A stretch of DNA of 27,226 bases from a virus. The translations under genes and the position numbers were made by a program. Each line of letters opens with the position of its first letter. Position 1 is the stretch's first letter. The stretch is taken from the IMG/VR virus record IMGVR_UViG_3300037567_001158, positions 1 through 27,226 of that record. One strand, given 5' to 3'. Under the pieces are notes generated by a model. That model saw only the letters and a program-made list of their open reading frames with translations. It did no database searches and had not been told where the DNA came from. Of this stretch, positions 7,605 to 15,573 are shown one piece after another.

Positions 7605-8909
7605 ATGAACCTCAAATTAGTTGATGGTCGCGAACTGACTCTGCCCTCGAATGAGAATCACGCTGCACGTTATGTAGCCGACCTCTTTAAAAATCGTGGT
7701 CAGCTACCAGACAGCGACGAAAGAATAGAATGGTCCGTATTTGCTGAGACCATCTCCCCCCGTAACCGTGATGCTATCGCAAGCTCTGAGATTACTCCAC
7801 TTCTAGCGAAGTCTATGGAGATTCTTATCAGAGAGCCGGTTGAGCCTCTTGCTATAATCACGGGTCTTTTTAATCGAGTACAGGCGAAGGGTCTAAACAC
7901 CCAGGTCCTTGCTGGTGCGATGGGTGCTGTATATGCTCAGGATGTTCAGGAGCATGGTACCTATCCCGAAGTCAACTTCCAGATCGGTGGAGCGGTAAGT
8001 ACTGCTTGGATCGGGAAGTCCGGTATCGCTGCTTCGTTTACTGACGAAGCTCTCCGATACTCGACTTGGGATATCATGGCTACAAACCTCCGCTTGATGG
8101 GCAACGCTCTTGTTCGTCATAAGGAGCAGAAGGCTGTGAACTTCCTAACCTCGCTAGGAACTACGCTGTTTGATAACCGTACACCTGCTCAGTCTCTTTA
8201 TGGAGTCTGTAGCGGTCGCGATCTTACGCTTGCAGCTAATGGTACCCTCCGAATGGATGACCTGATGCGTGGTATGGCTCATATGTCTGAGGAAGGCTTC
8301 CCTGCTGACACTCTGCTTATGCACCCGCTATTCTACTATTCCTTCATTCAGGATCCTGTCCTGCGAGCTATGATGCTTGCTCATGGCGGTGGTTCCTATT
8401 TCAACACATGGAATGGCAACCCTGGCCCTCAGGCTCCTTGGAGTAATGGTGCACTTGGTGCTACTGGACCCACGAATGGTCAGACGATCGTTCCTGGTGG
8501 CAGCCCCTCTGGTGCTGCAGCGACAACGCTAGCTAATCGACCCAACAGGGCCGATTCTGCTGGTCAGCTTCCTGGGTACTTCCCCTTTAACTTCCGAATT
8601 GTTATTTCTCCTCTGTGTCCCTTCGATCCAGAGCTTCAGAGTGGCAATATCTTCCTTCTCTCTAGTGGTAACGTTGGTTTCCACCTTGTGGACGAAGATC
8701 CCACCACTGTTGAGTGGAGAGACGAAAGTGTAGAGGTAGTCAAGATTAAGATCCGTGAGCGTTACGGCTTTGCCGTTGCTCATGAGGGTCAAGGTGTTGG
8801 TGTTTTCGAGAACGTATCTGCTGGTCAGAACTTCTTCGACGGAACGGTAAATGCAGCTCCGGCAGCTCCGGCTCTGATTCCGCCTGGCACCGCGATCGCT
8901 GGTCTCTAG
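7605..8909 (+). CDS. Major capsid protein (HK97 fold)
   Basis: This 434-residue protein should form the icosahedral shell. Evidence is sequence style and position: portal, protease-scaffold, accessory protein, then this gene. Visible HK97-fold-like elements are an acidic/helical N-terminus, a GKSGIAASFTDEALRYS segment near residue 137 leading into a long spine-type helix (TWDIMATNLRLMGNALVRH), and a P-domain-like DTLLMHPLFYYSFIQDPVLR stretch near 225-245 (quoted here at 20 residues). A Gly/Asn/Pro-rich loop lies at about 258-305. The C-terminus is Ala/Pro-rich. The ribosome binding site AAGGAG lies six bases before the ATG. A strong terminator follows. Whether the N-terminus is cleaved by the upstream protease cannot be read from the sequence. 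Confidence 0.82.
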   Translation: MNLKLVDGRELTLPSNENHAARYVADLFKNRGQLPDSDERIEWSVFAETISPRNRDAIASSEITPLLAKSMEILIREPVEPLAIITGLFNRVQAKGLNTQVLAGAMGAVYAQDVQEHGTYPEVNFQIGGAVSTAWIGKSGIAASFTDEALRYSTWDIMATNLRLMGNALVRHKEQKAVNFLTSLGTTLFDNRTPAQSLYGVCSGRDLTLAANGTLRMDDLMRGMAHMSEEGFPADTLLMHPLFYYSFIQDPVLRAMMLAHGGGSYFNTWNGNPGPQAPWSNGALGATGPTNGQTIVPGGSPSGAAATTLANRPNRADSAGQLPGYFPFNFRIVISPLCPFDPELQSGNIFLLSSGNVGFHLVDEDPTTVEWRDESVEVVKIKIRERYGFAVAHEGQGVGVFENVSAGQNFFDGTVNAAPAAPALIPPGTAIAGL

Positions 8910-8944
8910 AAACCTTTGGACTTGTCTTAGTCCTCGAACAGAAG

Positions 8945-8975
8945 GGGGTGGGGCTTCCAAGCCCCACCCCTTTTT
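8945..8975 (+). terminator. Strong intrinsic terminator after the major capsid gene
   Basis: GGGGTGGGGC (8945-8954), loop TTCCAA and GCCCCACCCC (8961-8970) form a perfect GC-rich 10-bp stem followed directly by TTTTT (8971-8975). Only 22 bases separate it from the next ATG, leaving no obvious room for a new promoter. Partial read-through probably sets a lower level for the neck and tail genes than for the capsid gene. Confidence 0.93.
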
Positions 8976-8997
8976 ACTTCTCTGGCCTGGAGGTTTC

Positions 8998-9207
8998 ATG
9001 GGTTGGTTTGATAGTATTGAACCTGGAAAAGTTAAGGTTGAAATCACTGAGACCATTGAGTCTACAACTGGACAAAATCGCTTTGGCTTAACAATTCAAG
9101 ACGAAGGCGAATTTATAACAATTCGCAGGGGTGTACAGCTAGAGCCTCTAGACGCGGAGGAAGAAGATGGCGATTCCGACAGTAGCAGCAATATATCCAA
9201 ACGCTAG
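8998..9207 (+). CDS. Small protein of unknown function after the capsid gene
   Basis: This 69-residue protein has a strong GGAGG site about five bases before the ATG. The first ~50 residues look beta-rich (alternating KVKVEITETIES and FITIRRGVQLE patterns). The tail is acidic and serine-rich (EEEDGDSDSSS). It overlaps the start of the next gene by 41 bp in another frame; the acidic tail is encoded by the GGAGG-AAGAAG sequence that also serves as the next gene's ribosome binding site, so the tail may partly be a by-product of that overlap. A small head accessory role is possible from position only. Confidence 0.6.
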   Translation: MGWFDSIEPGKVKVEITETIESTTGQNRFGLTIQDEGEFITIRRGVQLEPLDAEEEDGDSDSSSNISKR

Positions 9208-10270
9208 TGCTGTTGGGATTCCTATTGCTGCAGATATTGAGATTACTTTTGATGTAGGTGTAGATCTTTCAACTTGTATTAACAACGTAATCGTTTACGG
9301 TAGAGACTTCGACCAGACATCTGGACCGGATAGTGCACTCTGGATAGACCCTGACACCGGGGACAATCCATTCTTCCTAAGTTCACCAGGACTTAGCGGT
9401 ATGATCGATTGCGATTATACGCTAGTTTATGTTGATGCAGTTGGAGATGTTGTCCCTGGACCTCCTGTAGTCCTGACACAGGCCGCAGAAGCACTCGCCC
9501 TATACCGTCACAAGCTTATCCTAACGCCCAAGCAGCCCCTAGCTCCTGAGACGCTGTACACGGTTTATCTAATCGGTGCTGCAGAGGCTGGTACTACCCG
9601 AGGTGTTAGCTGCCGAACAGTGTTCGATGTTGATGATACTGCCGCTGTAAGCACAACAAGTGACACTCATGTCTATGGTGGCTATACGGGGCCTGACGAC
9701 ACACTAAACATTCAGATTACTACTGCTGGAAATATTGGTACTGCCCAATACATGTGGTGGTATTCAGGTCTTGGTCCAGGTTCCGCTACCACCGGTAGAG
9801 TAACTTCAAGACGATTTAGACGTCTTGAAGATGATATTCAAGTTAGATTTAGTGGATCAGGTTTTCAGCTAGGTGATATCTATACTATCTCACTGGAAAC
9901 TCAAGAGATTCTTGCTAGTTCTTTCTCTTTTTCGTTTACAGCTGGAACTGGTTCTATCTCTGAAGTTCCCTCTACCGCAAGCACTAGCATTATCGGTACT
10001 ACAACTGCGCTCACTTCAACAGAAACAAATCTAACTGTATCGCGAATGGTTCCACCCAATGGCTCTGTAAATCAACCGACAACCAGCAGAACTATAACTA
10101 TTGACTTCTCTGAGAACCTTGATCCAACAACTATTCTAGATAACACAGTGACTGTACTGTCCTATCCAGTTTCAGGAGATTTTGTAACCAGTGTATCTAG
10201 AGGTGGACAAGAAATTGAGCTTTCAAAGAAGCTCACAGTTGCCACCAACCAGCTAACTATTGAGCTATAG
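9167..10270 (+). CDS. Ig-like (bacterial Ig-type) virion protein
   Basis: This 367-residue protein has two regions resembling bacterial Ig-like domains of the SbsA/Big_5 type. The N-terminal one (about 4-150) has PTVAAIYPNASAVGIPIAADIEI-type features (quoted in part) and later a LAPETLYTVYL strand. The C-terminal one (about 291-367) has MVPPNGSVNQPTTSRTITID with 'FSENLDP'. Both show the pattern 'P.ng..g.p....i.i.Fse.ld.', and the second stops soon after its last strands. The middle is Ser/Thr/Gly-rich. The ribosome binding site GGAGG lies six bases before the ATG, inside the previous gene. Such domains commonly decorate heads or necks and bind surface sugars. A 10-bp hairpin lies within the gene. 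Head or neck decoration is the likeliest role. Confidence 0.65.
   Translation: MAIPTVAAIYPNASAVGIPIAADIEITFDVGVDLSTCINNVIVYGRDFDQTSGPDSALWIDPDTGDNPFFLSSPGLSGMIDCDYTLVYVDAVGDVVPGPPVVLTQAAEALALYRHKLILTPKQPLAPETLYTVYLIGAAEAGTTRGVSCRTVFDVDDTAAVSTTSDTHVYGGYTGPDDTLNIQITTAGNIGTAQYMWWYSGLGPGSATTGRVTSRRFRRLEDDIQVRFSGSGFQLGDIYTISLETQEILASSFSFSFTAGTGSISEVPSTASTSIIGTTTALTSTETNLTVSRMVPPNGSVNQPTTSRTITIDFSENLDPTTILDNTVTVLSYPVSGDFVTSVSRGGQEIELSKKLTVATNQLTIEL
9804..9830. repeat. Perfect 10-bp inverted repeat, 7-base loop, within the Ig-like gene
   Basis: CTTCAAGACG (9804-9813), loop ATTTAGA, then CGTCTTGAAG (9821-9830). It encodes the basic SRRFRRLED segment. No U-tract follows. Confidence 0.85.
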
Positions 10271-10279
10271 GATAGTAAG

Positions 10280-11335
10280 ATGGCAACAAGAACCTGTACA
10301 CCCCAAGCTAGTGAACTCACTCTAAGGGTCTTGTTCACGGACGCCTGCGGAATACCAACCGACGTAGATGTGGGAACTCTAGATCTCTATATCTATGATA
10401 GTGCCAATGACACAGCTGATATAAATACCGCTATATCAACGTCTACATTTATTGTTCAAACTGCTCCAGCAGCAGGTGATGGCTTTGCGATTCACATAGT
10501 TGAAGGCAGTATCACGCGAATCTCTACCGGCTTTTACGAGTATGTTTGGGATGCAGCTACAGCCCCTGCACTGTGGCCTAGAGCAACAGGCACCTGGTAT
10601 GACGTATGGGTTGCACAAGTATCTGGGGCTCAGGTTGCTCAGACTTTTACTGTCACAGTTATAGATGCTGGTACGGTAGCTCTTCAAGAGATTGATAATA
10701 ACTCTCTCATTGTTGTTCTACTTGACTCTACTATCGCCGGTGTTAGCGGTGACACTCTAGGTGAAGAAATCCAACTAAGCTACTCTACCACCTATGCACC
10801 ATACTATGCATCTGTTGATCTGCTTCGCCTAGAAACTGGTGGGTGGATAGATGGAATTCCAGATGACACACTAGCTTTAATGATTCACTGGTCTTCAATC
10901 GAAGCAGATTTAATTACAGGCAGAAGGTCGGCGGGCCGAGACTATAATACTGCTAGAACCAAATTTGTAATCTTTGATGCTGCGCTCCGGACTCTTATGC
11001 TCCCAGCAGATCTTGGTGGCAAGACTAAACGTCTTGGCGATCTGATGATTCAAAACAATACAGATTTTGCCTATACGATGAACGAGCTGAAGCGCAAGAG
11101 AGAAGAGTGGTTCAGAGTTGTAAACGCAGGTGGATCTATTGTTCCCGGCCAGAGCTTTGCTCCGGCTGTTGCAGCGAAGGGATCTAAAGATCCAGATCGT
11201 CGTAGAGTTGGTAGACTTTGGTGGAGCACAGCAGATTTCCCGTATGTACAACCAACTGCGAATACAAAGCTTCGACGAGTTTCCCCCGATGGGACCAGAA
11301 AGTTTAGGTTTGGCTTTCAGGACAAGGGCGAATGA
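10280..11335 (+). CDS. Probable head-tail connector protein with an Ig-like N-terminal domain
   Basis: The product has 351 residues. Residues about 10-130 form a beta-rich module (LTLRVLFTDACGIPTDVDVG, ending near AQTFTVTVID) similar in style to Ig/fibronectin-like domains of virion proteins. After a linker, about 175-285 is helical, with 'DLLRLETGGWIDGIPDDTLA' and 'LRTLMLPADLGGKTKRLGDL' segments and a charged helix NELKRKREEW, which recalls head-tail adaptor or connector proteins. The C-terminus is basic. It follows the Ig-like gene after nine bases with only a weak AGGAT site, and its stop overlaps the next start (ATGATGG). Connector function is inferred from position and style; the fusion with an Ig-like domain is visible. 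Confidence 0.5.
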   Translation: MATRTCTPQASELTLRVLFTDACGIPTDVDVGTLDLYIYDSANDTADINTAISTSTFIVQTAPAAGDGFAIHIVEGSITRISTGFYEYVWDAATAPALWPRATGTWYDVWVAQVSGAQVAQTFTVTVIDAGTVALQEIDNNSLIVVLLDSTIAGVSGDTLGEEIQLSYSTTYAPYYASVDLLRLETGGWIDGIPDDTLALMIHWSSIEADLITGRRSAGRDYNTARTKFVIFDAALRTLMLPADLGGKTKRLGDLMIQNNTDFAYTMNELKRKREEWFRVVNAGGSIVPGQSFAPAVAAKGSKDPDRRRVGRLWWSTADFPYVQPTANTKLRRVSPDGTRKFRFGFQDKGE

Positions 11336-11919
11336 TGGCCTTTAAACGCGACCTATATCCCACAGACGCTATCGTATCGTCAATACGGGGTCGATCTTCT
11401 AATGAGATTGATTTAAGAAGAGAATTTGATGACCTGATTTTTGGTGGACCCACCTCAATTCCTCATGGTCGAAAATTAATTCTTAGAAAAATGCGAAGAG
11501 ATGTCTCGAATGACTTGATTCCTTGTACCTGTGTAAGCGATCTTACTGGGGAACCGGACACAGAGAGATCTTGTCCATTTTGTTTAGGAGAGGGGTATTA
11601 TTGGGACGAAGACTGGATCACAGGTTACACTTCTTATGTTGGAGCTGATGGTGGATTGTCCACCAGAGTTCGAGACCTTTTTCCAGGGTCTATTCGTGTA
11701 GATTCTAAGATCTTTTACTTTCGTTTTGATACCACAATAACTTATGATGACAAGATCGTTGAGCCATTGCTTGATAGTGAGGGTTTACCGGTAGTACCAT
11801 ACAGGAGGGAAGCGATACACAAACCCCAGACCCTTGTTCGGTATCGCTCAGATAGAGGTAGGATTGAGTATATAGCTATTTACTGTAGAGAAAAAGACGC
11901 AATTAGGTTGGAATCGTAA
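11332..11919 (+). CDS. Zinc-finger neck/head-completion protein (putative)
   Basis: This 195-residue protein's start overlaps the previous stop; ATG 11332 or the adjacent in-frame ATG 11335 could be used. Its distinctive feature is a four-cysteine cluster: C65-x-C67 and C81-x2-C84 in the context CPFCLGEGYYWDE, a CxxCxGxGY pattern like half of a DnaJ-type zinc finger. The rest is a beta-rich domain with a FPGSIRVDSKIFYFRFD segment and a C-terminal KPQTLVRYRSDRGRIEYIAI. Cysteine-rich small proteins at this place in phage maps are usually neck or head-completion components. Zinc binding is inferred from the motif; neck assignment from gene order. Confidence 0.55.
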   Translation: MMAFKRDLYPTDAIVSSIRGRSSNEIDLRREFDDLIFGGPTSIPHGRKLILRKMRRDVSNDLIPCTCVSDLTGEPDTERSCPFCLGEGYYWDEDWITGYTSYVGADGGLSTRVRDLFPGSIRVDSKIFYFRFDTTITYDDKIVEPLLDSEGLPVVPYRREAIHKPQTLVRYRSDRGRIEYIAIYCREKDAIRLES

Positions 11920-11921
11920 AA

Positions 11922-12710
11922 ATGAGTGAAACTTCAGTACTTACAGAGGTCGTTGCCCCAGAGCTTCTGGTGGAAACCGAGGTATTTACTGTCCAGATTA
12001 TGGATCAGGATAAGATTACTCACAAGTATGAATTGACTACGAATATTGACAATCCATACGATTTCAATGCTGAAAGATTTCTTCCCAATACAACTCCAAT
12101 GAGTCTAACTAGGTTTTTTTCTATTGCATCAGGTTTAATTGGTGACGCACAAGCAAGAGCTAGAATCGATACAAGCAAGAGAGTTCGGCTCATCGAAGAA
12201 TATCCACCTGAACCGTTTGATCGCTACGGTGATGAAATCATCGCATACCGTGTTCTAAAACGAGAACCAGCCAGGATGAGTGTGAAGGGTACATCGCGCC
12301 CACACAGAAAAAGTACCTGGTATTATGATACTGTATCGCCAGAGCATCCGAATAAGACGATTATAATTGAATCTAGACCTGTAGATCATCACATTGAATT
12401 TAGTTGTTGGGCGAAGAGTAATAAATTGGCTAATTCTCGGGCTTTGTGGCTCGAAAAACTATTCATCAATCACGCGTGGGCATTTGAAGTTCAAGGCGTC
12501 GAGAGATTCTTCTGGAAAGATAGAGGCCCAGACACCTACACCACAAGTGGAGGGCAGCGGCTTTTTTACAGACCTGTTAATTTTTTTGTTCGCTTTAGAG
12601 AGTTCGAGGTTAAGGCACATCCGACGCTTAGAACTATAAATTTCGAGGTTAGCGAAAACACGACGCTTTCGACTGATCTTGTTTCCAGTATTTCAAATAA
12701 CTACGAGTAG
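11922..12710 (+). CDS. Putative neck or tail-completion protein
   Basis: The gene encodes 262 residues and starts two bases after the previous stop with only a weak purine site (TTGGAA), so translation may be coupled. The sequence is a mixed alpha/beta soluble protein rich in aromatic residues. It includes RLIEEYPPEPFDRYGDEIIAY, a long PVDHHIEFSCWAKSNKLANS segment (both quoted approximately), an ANSRALWLEKLF helix and a YRPVNFFVRFREFEVK strand pair. It lies directly before the tail sheath, where tail terminator or completion proteins usually map. No catalytic motif is seen. Function rests mainly on gene order. Confidence 0.5.
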   Translation: MSETSVLTEVVAPELLVETEVFTVQIMDQDKITHKYELTTNIDNPYDFNAERFLPNTTPMSLTRFFSIASGLIGDAQARARIDTSKRVRLIEEYPPEPFDRYGDEIIAYRVLKREPARMSVKGTSRPHRKSTWYYDTVSPEHPNKTIIIESRPVDHHIEFSCWAKSNKLANSRALWLEKLFINHAWAFEVQGVERFFWKDRGPDTYTTSGGQRLFYRPVNFFVRFREFEVKAHPTLRTINFEVSENTTLSTDLVSSISNNYE

Positions 12711-12724
12711 TAGGAGGTTACACA

Positions 12725-14863
12725 ATGCCTTATGAGAGCATTCCAGGCACAGGCGCTATCTATCTAGACGGTGCTTTCGCCACATCTACCACTTCCGGAC
12801 AGCCGAGAATTCTACTTCTTGGGGCTTGTTCGAGCGGGTGGACATATGAACTTTTTCAAGTTACTTCGCAAGCAGCTGCCATAAGTGAGTTTGGTCTTGA
12901 TGCTGAAGTAATTAAACCTATGTTTGAGGCTCAGACTCAGGGCGCTGATAACGTTGCTGTCATGCGTATTGGCGGTCGCAAGGGTAGTCTTGTTATTACC
13001 AACGCTGCCGGTACCGGTACAATCACTATTATCCCAGAGTTTAGAGACGACACAATTCTAGATCGATATAAGATTGTTCTAGAAGACAACACTCCCACCG
13101 CAGCTCTTCTCGCTGCACACGGTGCACAGCGAGTTCTTATCTACGATGATGAAGATGGAGCTTGGGTATACGACACAAATGATGAGCTTGTAGTTGATAC
13201 AGGTATTGTTGCTGTCACGCTGGACACTTGGCCCGCAATAGACTCCAAGTTGCTTGGCACCCGAGCCCAGATTGCTCTAGATTACAATACTACTGGACCT
13301 GTAGGCGTTCCGACAATGACTGAAGCGGGTACGGTTGGTACCGTTCCTCTTGCGGACTACCTTGCTGGTGGCGGTGCCGCTGGTAATGTCACAGCTGCGG
13401 TAGAGACTGCCGGTGCAGATAGCACAAACATGACTCTAGTAGAGCGATACGCTGCTCTAAATGAGGCATACAGGCTTCTCGATTACCGGGATGCGGATAT
13501 CATTGTTCCCACGAATATTCTTCTGGATGCTCTAAACATTGCTCCTCGTCAGGGTGCTGCAACTGTTAACTGGAGTGCACTTGTCGATGATGTCAGTACA
13601 AATGGTGGCCTAATAACTGCTGCTATCGGCAATAACGCCAGACAGCTCATGGCTGCTGGCTCTGCTGATGATGCCCTTGGCTACTTGTGGCAGTATCGCT
13701 ACCGAGGCCGTGAGTATACATTCTTCTTTGATACTCCTAGCTTTGCTACTGCAGAGTGTATTCGACATGGAGAGCTTACCGGTGATGATGCTCCTGCTGC
13801 AGTGATTGCTGCACTGGTAGCCTCTGCTACCCTTGCCAACGATCATGAGCTCAGAGAGGTTAACTTCGGACACCAGCTAGCTTCTTTCTGTGAGCACGCC
13901 TCTACAGGCTGGAAGACAATGCTTGGACTTATGTCTGTTGCACCTCCGCCCGCATACGATCGCTCATCTGTTACAGCTTGGGCTGGAGAGCTTCCCTCAT
14001 ACGAGTATGTAAATACGACTCTAGCTGTTCATGGAGCGGCTAATAATGGCGATGGTCTGCTTGGAAACGTTTTCCTTGCGGGTGCAGCAGATGCAAGCGA
14101 TGGCTATCGTGATGCGATGCTAGACAACGGTGCTGCAACCGATGGGCTCGCTTATGGTGGTTTTATCAAGAGTACTGGAGCTACCCTTCCTCAGGGCCTT
14201 CCCTATGGGATCAGCGATAGCGACGAAGCAGTAGATGCTAATCTTAAGCCAGTAGATATTGGTAGGCACCTTTTTGTTTGTTACGATCAGCCGCTACTCT
14301 CACCTGTCGGATACCCCACGACTCCCTATAGAGGGAATCTCGTAGGTACACTTGCCGGCAAGTTTGCAGTAACAGACGAGCGAGAAGAGCCCATTGGAGT
14401 CAATGGGGCGGTTTCGCGAGTATCTGGCGGTGTTCGACTTCTCTATCCCCAGATCAATGATCTAGCTAGCATCAGGATGGTTGGCCTTCGCTTTGAAGAG
14501 GGCTTCGGTTGGATTGTTGTTTCAGCAAGAACAACTGCACACCCTGATAGTGACTATTCTCGCTTGTCAACAATTCGGTCTGTGAACCGAGAACTTGACG
14601 GGATTAGGCTTCTTGCGAGAACCTATATTGGTAAAGAGTTTTCAAGCACTCGACTAATGTCTCTTCAGGCATCCATTGATGGATTCCTGAAGTCTGAACA
14701 GTCTCAAGGTTATAACCAGGGTGCTGTTGCTCGACTTTCTTATACTAGAGCAGATAAGATTCTTGGACGGCTTACAATTCAGCTGAAGATGATCCCTCCC
14801 TTCTCTATCGAATCTATAACTGTAGAAATTTCGCTTGCGGCTGAAGAAGCCGAGCTATCCTAG
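12725..14863 (+). CDS. Contractile tail sheath protein
   Basis: The sheath surrounds the tail tube and contracts to drive it through the host envelope. This 712-residue protein is longer than the T4 sheath (659 aa). It starts with the typical sheath N-terminus: an extended MPYESIPGTGAIYLDG arm, then LLLGACSSGWTYELFQVTS and ADNVAVMRIGG, the 'y.v....eA...FG......' style of the family. The C-terminus, about 625-712, has the conserved pattern of an arginine-rich strand (DGIRLLARTYIGKEF), a long helix and LTIQLKMIPPFSIESITVEI, the usual handshake-arm ending. AGGAGG lies seven bases before the ATG. A tube protein follows directly. A 14-bp palindrome, ACTTGCCGGCAAGT, lies at 14350-14363. Confidence 0.92.
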   Translation: MPYESIPGTGAIYLDGAFATSTTSGQPRILLLGACSSGWTYELFQVTSQAAAISEFGLDAEVIKPMFEAQTQGADNVAVMRIGGRKGSLVITNAAGTGTITIIPEFRDDTILDRYKIVLEDNTPTAALLAAHGAQRVLIYDDEDGAWVYDTNDELVVDTGIVAVTLDTWPAIDSKLLGTRAQIALDYNTTGPVGVPTMTEAGTVGTVPLADYLAGGGAAGNVTAAVETAGADSTNMTLVERYAALNEAYRLLDYRDADIIVPTNILLDALNIAPRQGAATVNWSALVDDVSTNGGLITAAIGNNARQLMAAGSADDALGYLWQYRYRGREYTFFFDTPSFATAECIRHGELTGDDAPAAVIAALVASATLANDHELREVNFGHQLASFCEHASTGWKTMLGLMSVAPPPAYDRSSVTAWAGELPSYEYVNTTLAVHGAANNGDGLLGNVFLAGAADASDGYRDAMLDNGAATDGLAYGGFIKSTGATLPQGLPYGISDSDEAVDANLKPVDIGRHLFVCYDQPLLSPVGYPTTPYRGNLVGTLAGKFAVTDEREEPIGVNGAVSRVSGGVRLLYPQINDLASIRMVGLRFEEGFGWIVVSARTTAHPDSDYSRLSTIRSVNRELDGIRLLARTYIGKEFSSTRLMSLQASIDGFLKSEQSQGYNQGAVARLSYTRADKILGRLTIQLKMIPPFSIESITVEISLAAEEAELS

Positions 14864-14873
14864 GAGATAACAA

Positions 14874-15527
14874 ATGCCAACATCACTAGATCTATCTAGA
14901 ACCTATACTAGCTTCTCTGGTGTAGATATCAGAGCAGTGATCAACGGAGAGTCAGTTGGCCAGCTCCAGGCTGTATCTTATGCAGTCCAGAGAGAAAAAG
15001 CCCCGATTTACGTCATGGGAAAGGTAGATCCTCTATCTTTCTCTAGAGGTAAGCGGGGAATTGCTGGCACACTAATTTCTCTTTTACTTGATCACCACAT
15101 GCTTCACGACGCTGCTCTTTCGAGTATCACACAGCCAATTCTAGACAAGGATGAACTTTATCCCGATACAGCTGGCAGCATTGTGGACGCGACGGTGAAC
15201 GATATAGACGTACTTGATCCCTCAGCGATAGGCCCAACGGATGTCGCAGACTATTACAAGCAAGCACCAGCATTCTATGTTGATCAGTTGCTACCGTTTG
15301 ATATTGTCATCGTAGCTGCTAATGAATACGGCAAGGCCGCTCAGATGCGTATTTATGGGGTTGAGATTCTCAACGAAGGCTCTGGTTTCTCAATTGATGA
15401 TATTGTAATTGAAAATCAGATGACATATGTTTGTCGCACCATTCTGCCTTGGAGGCAGATGGGTAGCTGGAGCGCTACGGGTACCTTTACGGCACAACCG
15501 ATGAATACTCCCTTCACTGCTCCTTAA
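14874..15527 (+). CDS. Tail tube protein
   Basis: This 217-residue protein should form the rigid inner tube of the contractile tail. It begins SRTYTSFSGVDIRAVINGES, followed by a beta-rich domain with GQLQAVSYAVQREKAPIYVM and FSRGKRGIAGTLIS, which is the core tube-type motif ('p.y..G...p...sRG...i.Gtl'). It ends with an internal-strand pattern (QMRIYGVEILNEGSGFSIDD) typical of T4 gp19-like proteins. AGGAG lies seven bases before the ATG. Sheath-tube order is conserved in myoviruses. The two genes after it encode diverged relatives. Confidence 0.85.
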   Translation: MPTSLDLSRTYTSFSGVDIRAVINGESVGQLQAVSYAVQREKAPIYVMGKVDPLSFSRGKRGIAGTLISLLLDHHMLHDAALSSITQPILDKDELYPDTAGSIVDATVNDIDVLDPSAIGPTDVADYYKQAPAFYVDQLLPFDIVIVAANEYGKAAQMRIYGVEILNEGSGFSIDDIVIENQMTYVCRTILPWRQMGSWSATGTFTAQPMNTPFTAP

Positions 15528-15539
15528 CAAAATGGAAGA

Positions 15540-15563
15540 GGGCGGCGGCATAAGCCGCCGTCC
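15540..15563 (+). repeat. Very stable intergenic hairpin between tube and tube-like genes
   Basis: GGGCGGCGGC (15540-15549), loop ATAA, GCCGCCGTCC (15554-15563): a 10-bp GC stem with one G-T pair. No T-run follows, so it is not a standard terminator. It ends ten bases before the next start codon, which has no visible Shine-Dalgarno site. It could protect the 3' end of abundant tube mRNA or limit translation of the next gene. Confidence 0.85.
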
Positions 15564-15573
15564 CACCACTTAA

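Noticed and set aside
8529-9056. Minus-strand open frame of 175 codons opposite the end of the capsid gene
   Set aside because: It covers the capsid 3' end and terminator in antisense, has no ribosome binding site or sensible composition, and is a by-product of codon bias in the real gene. The same holds for minus-strand frames at 10910-11251 and 17646-17993.
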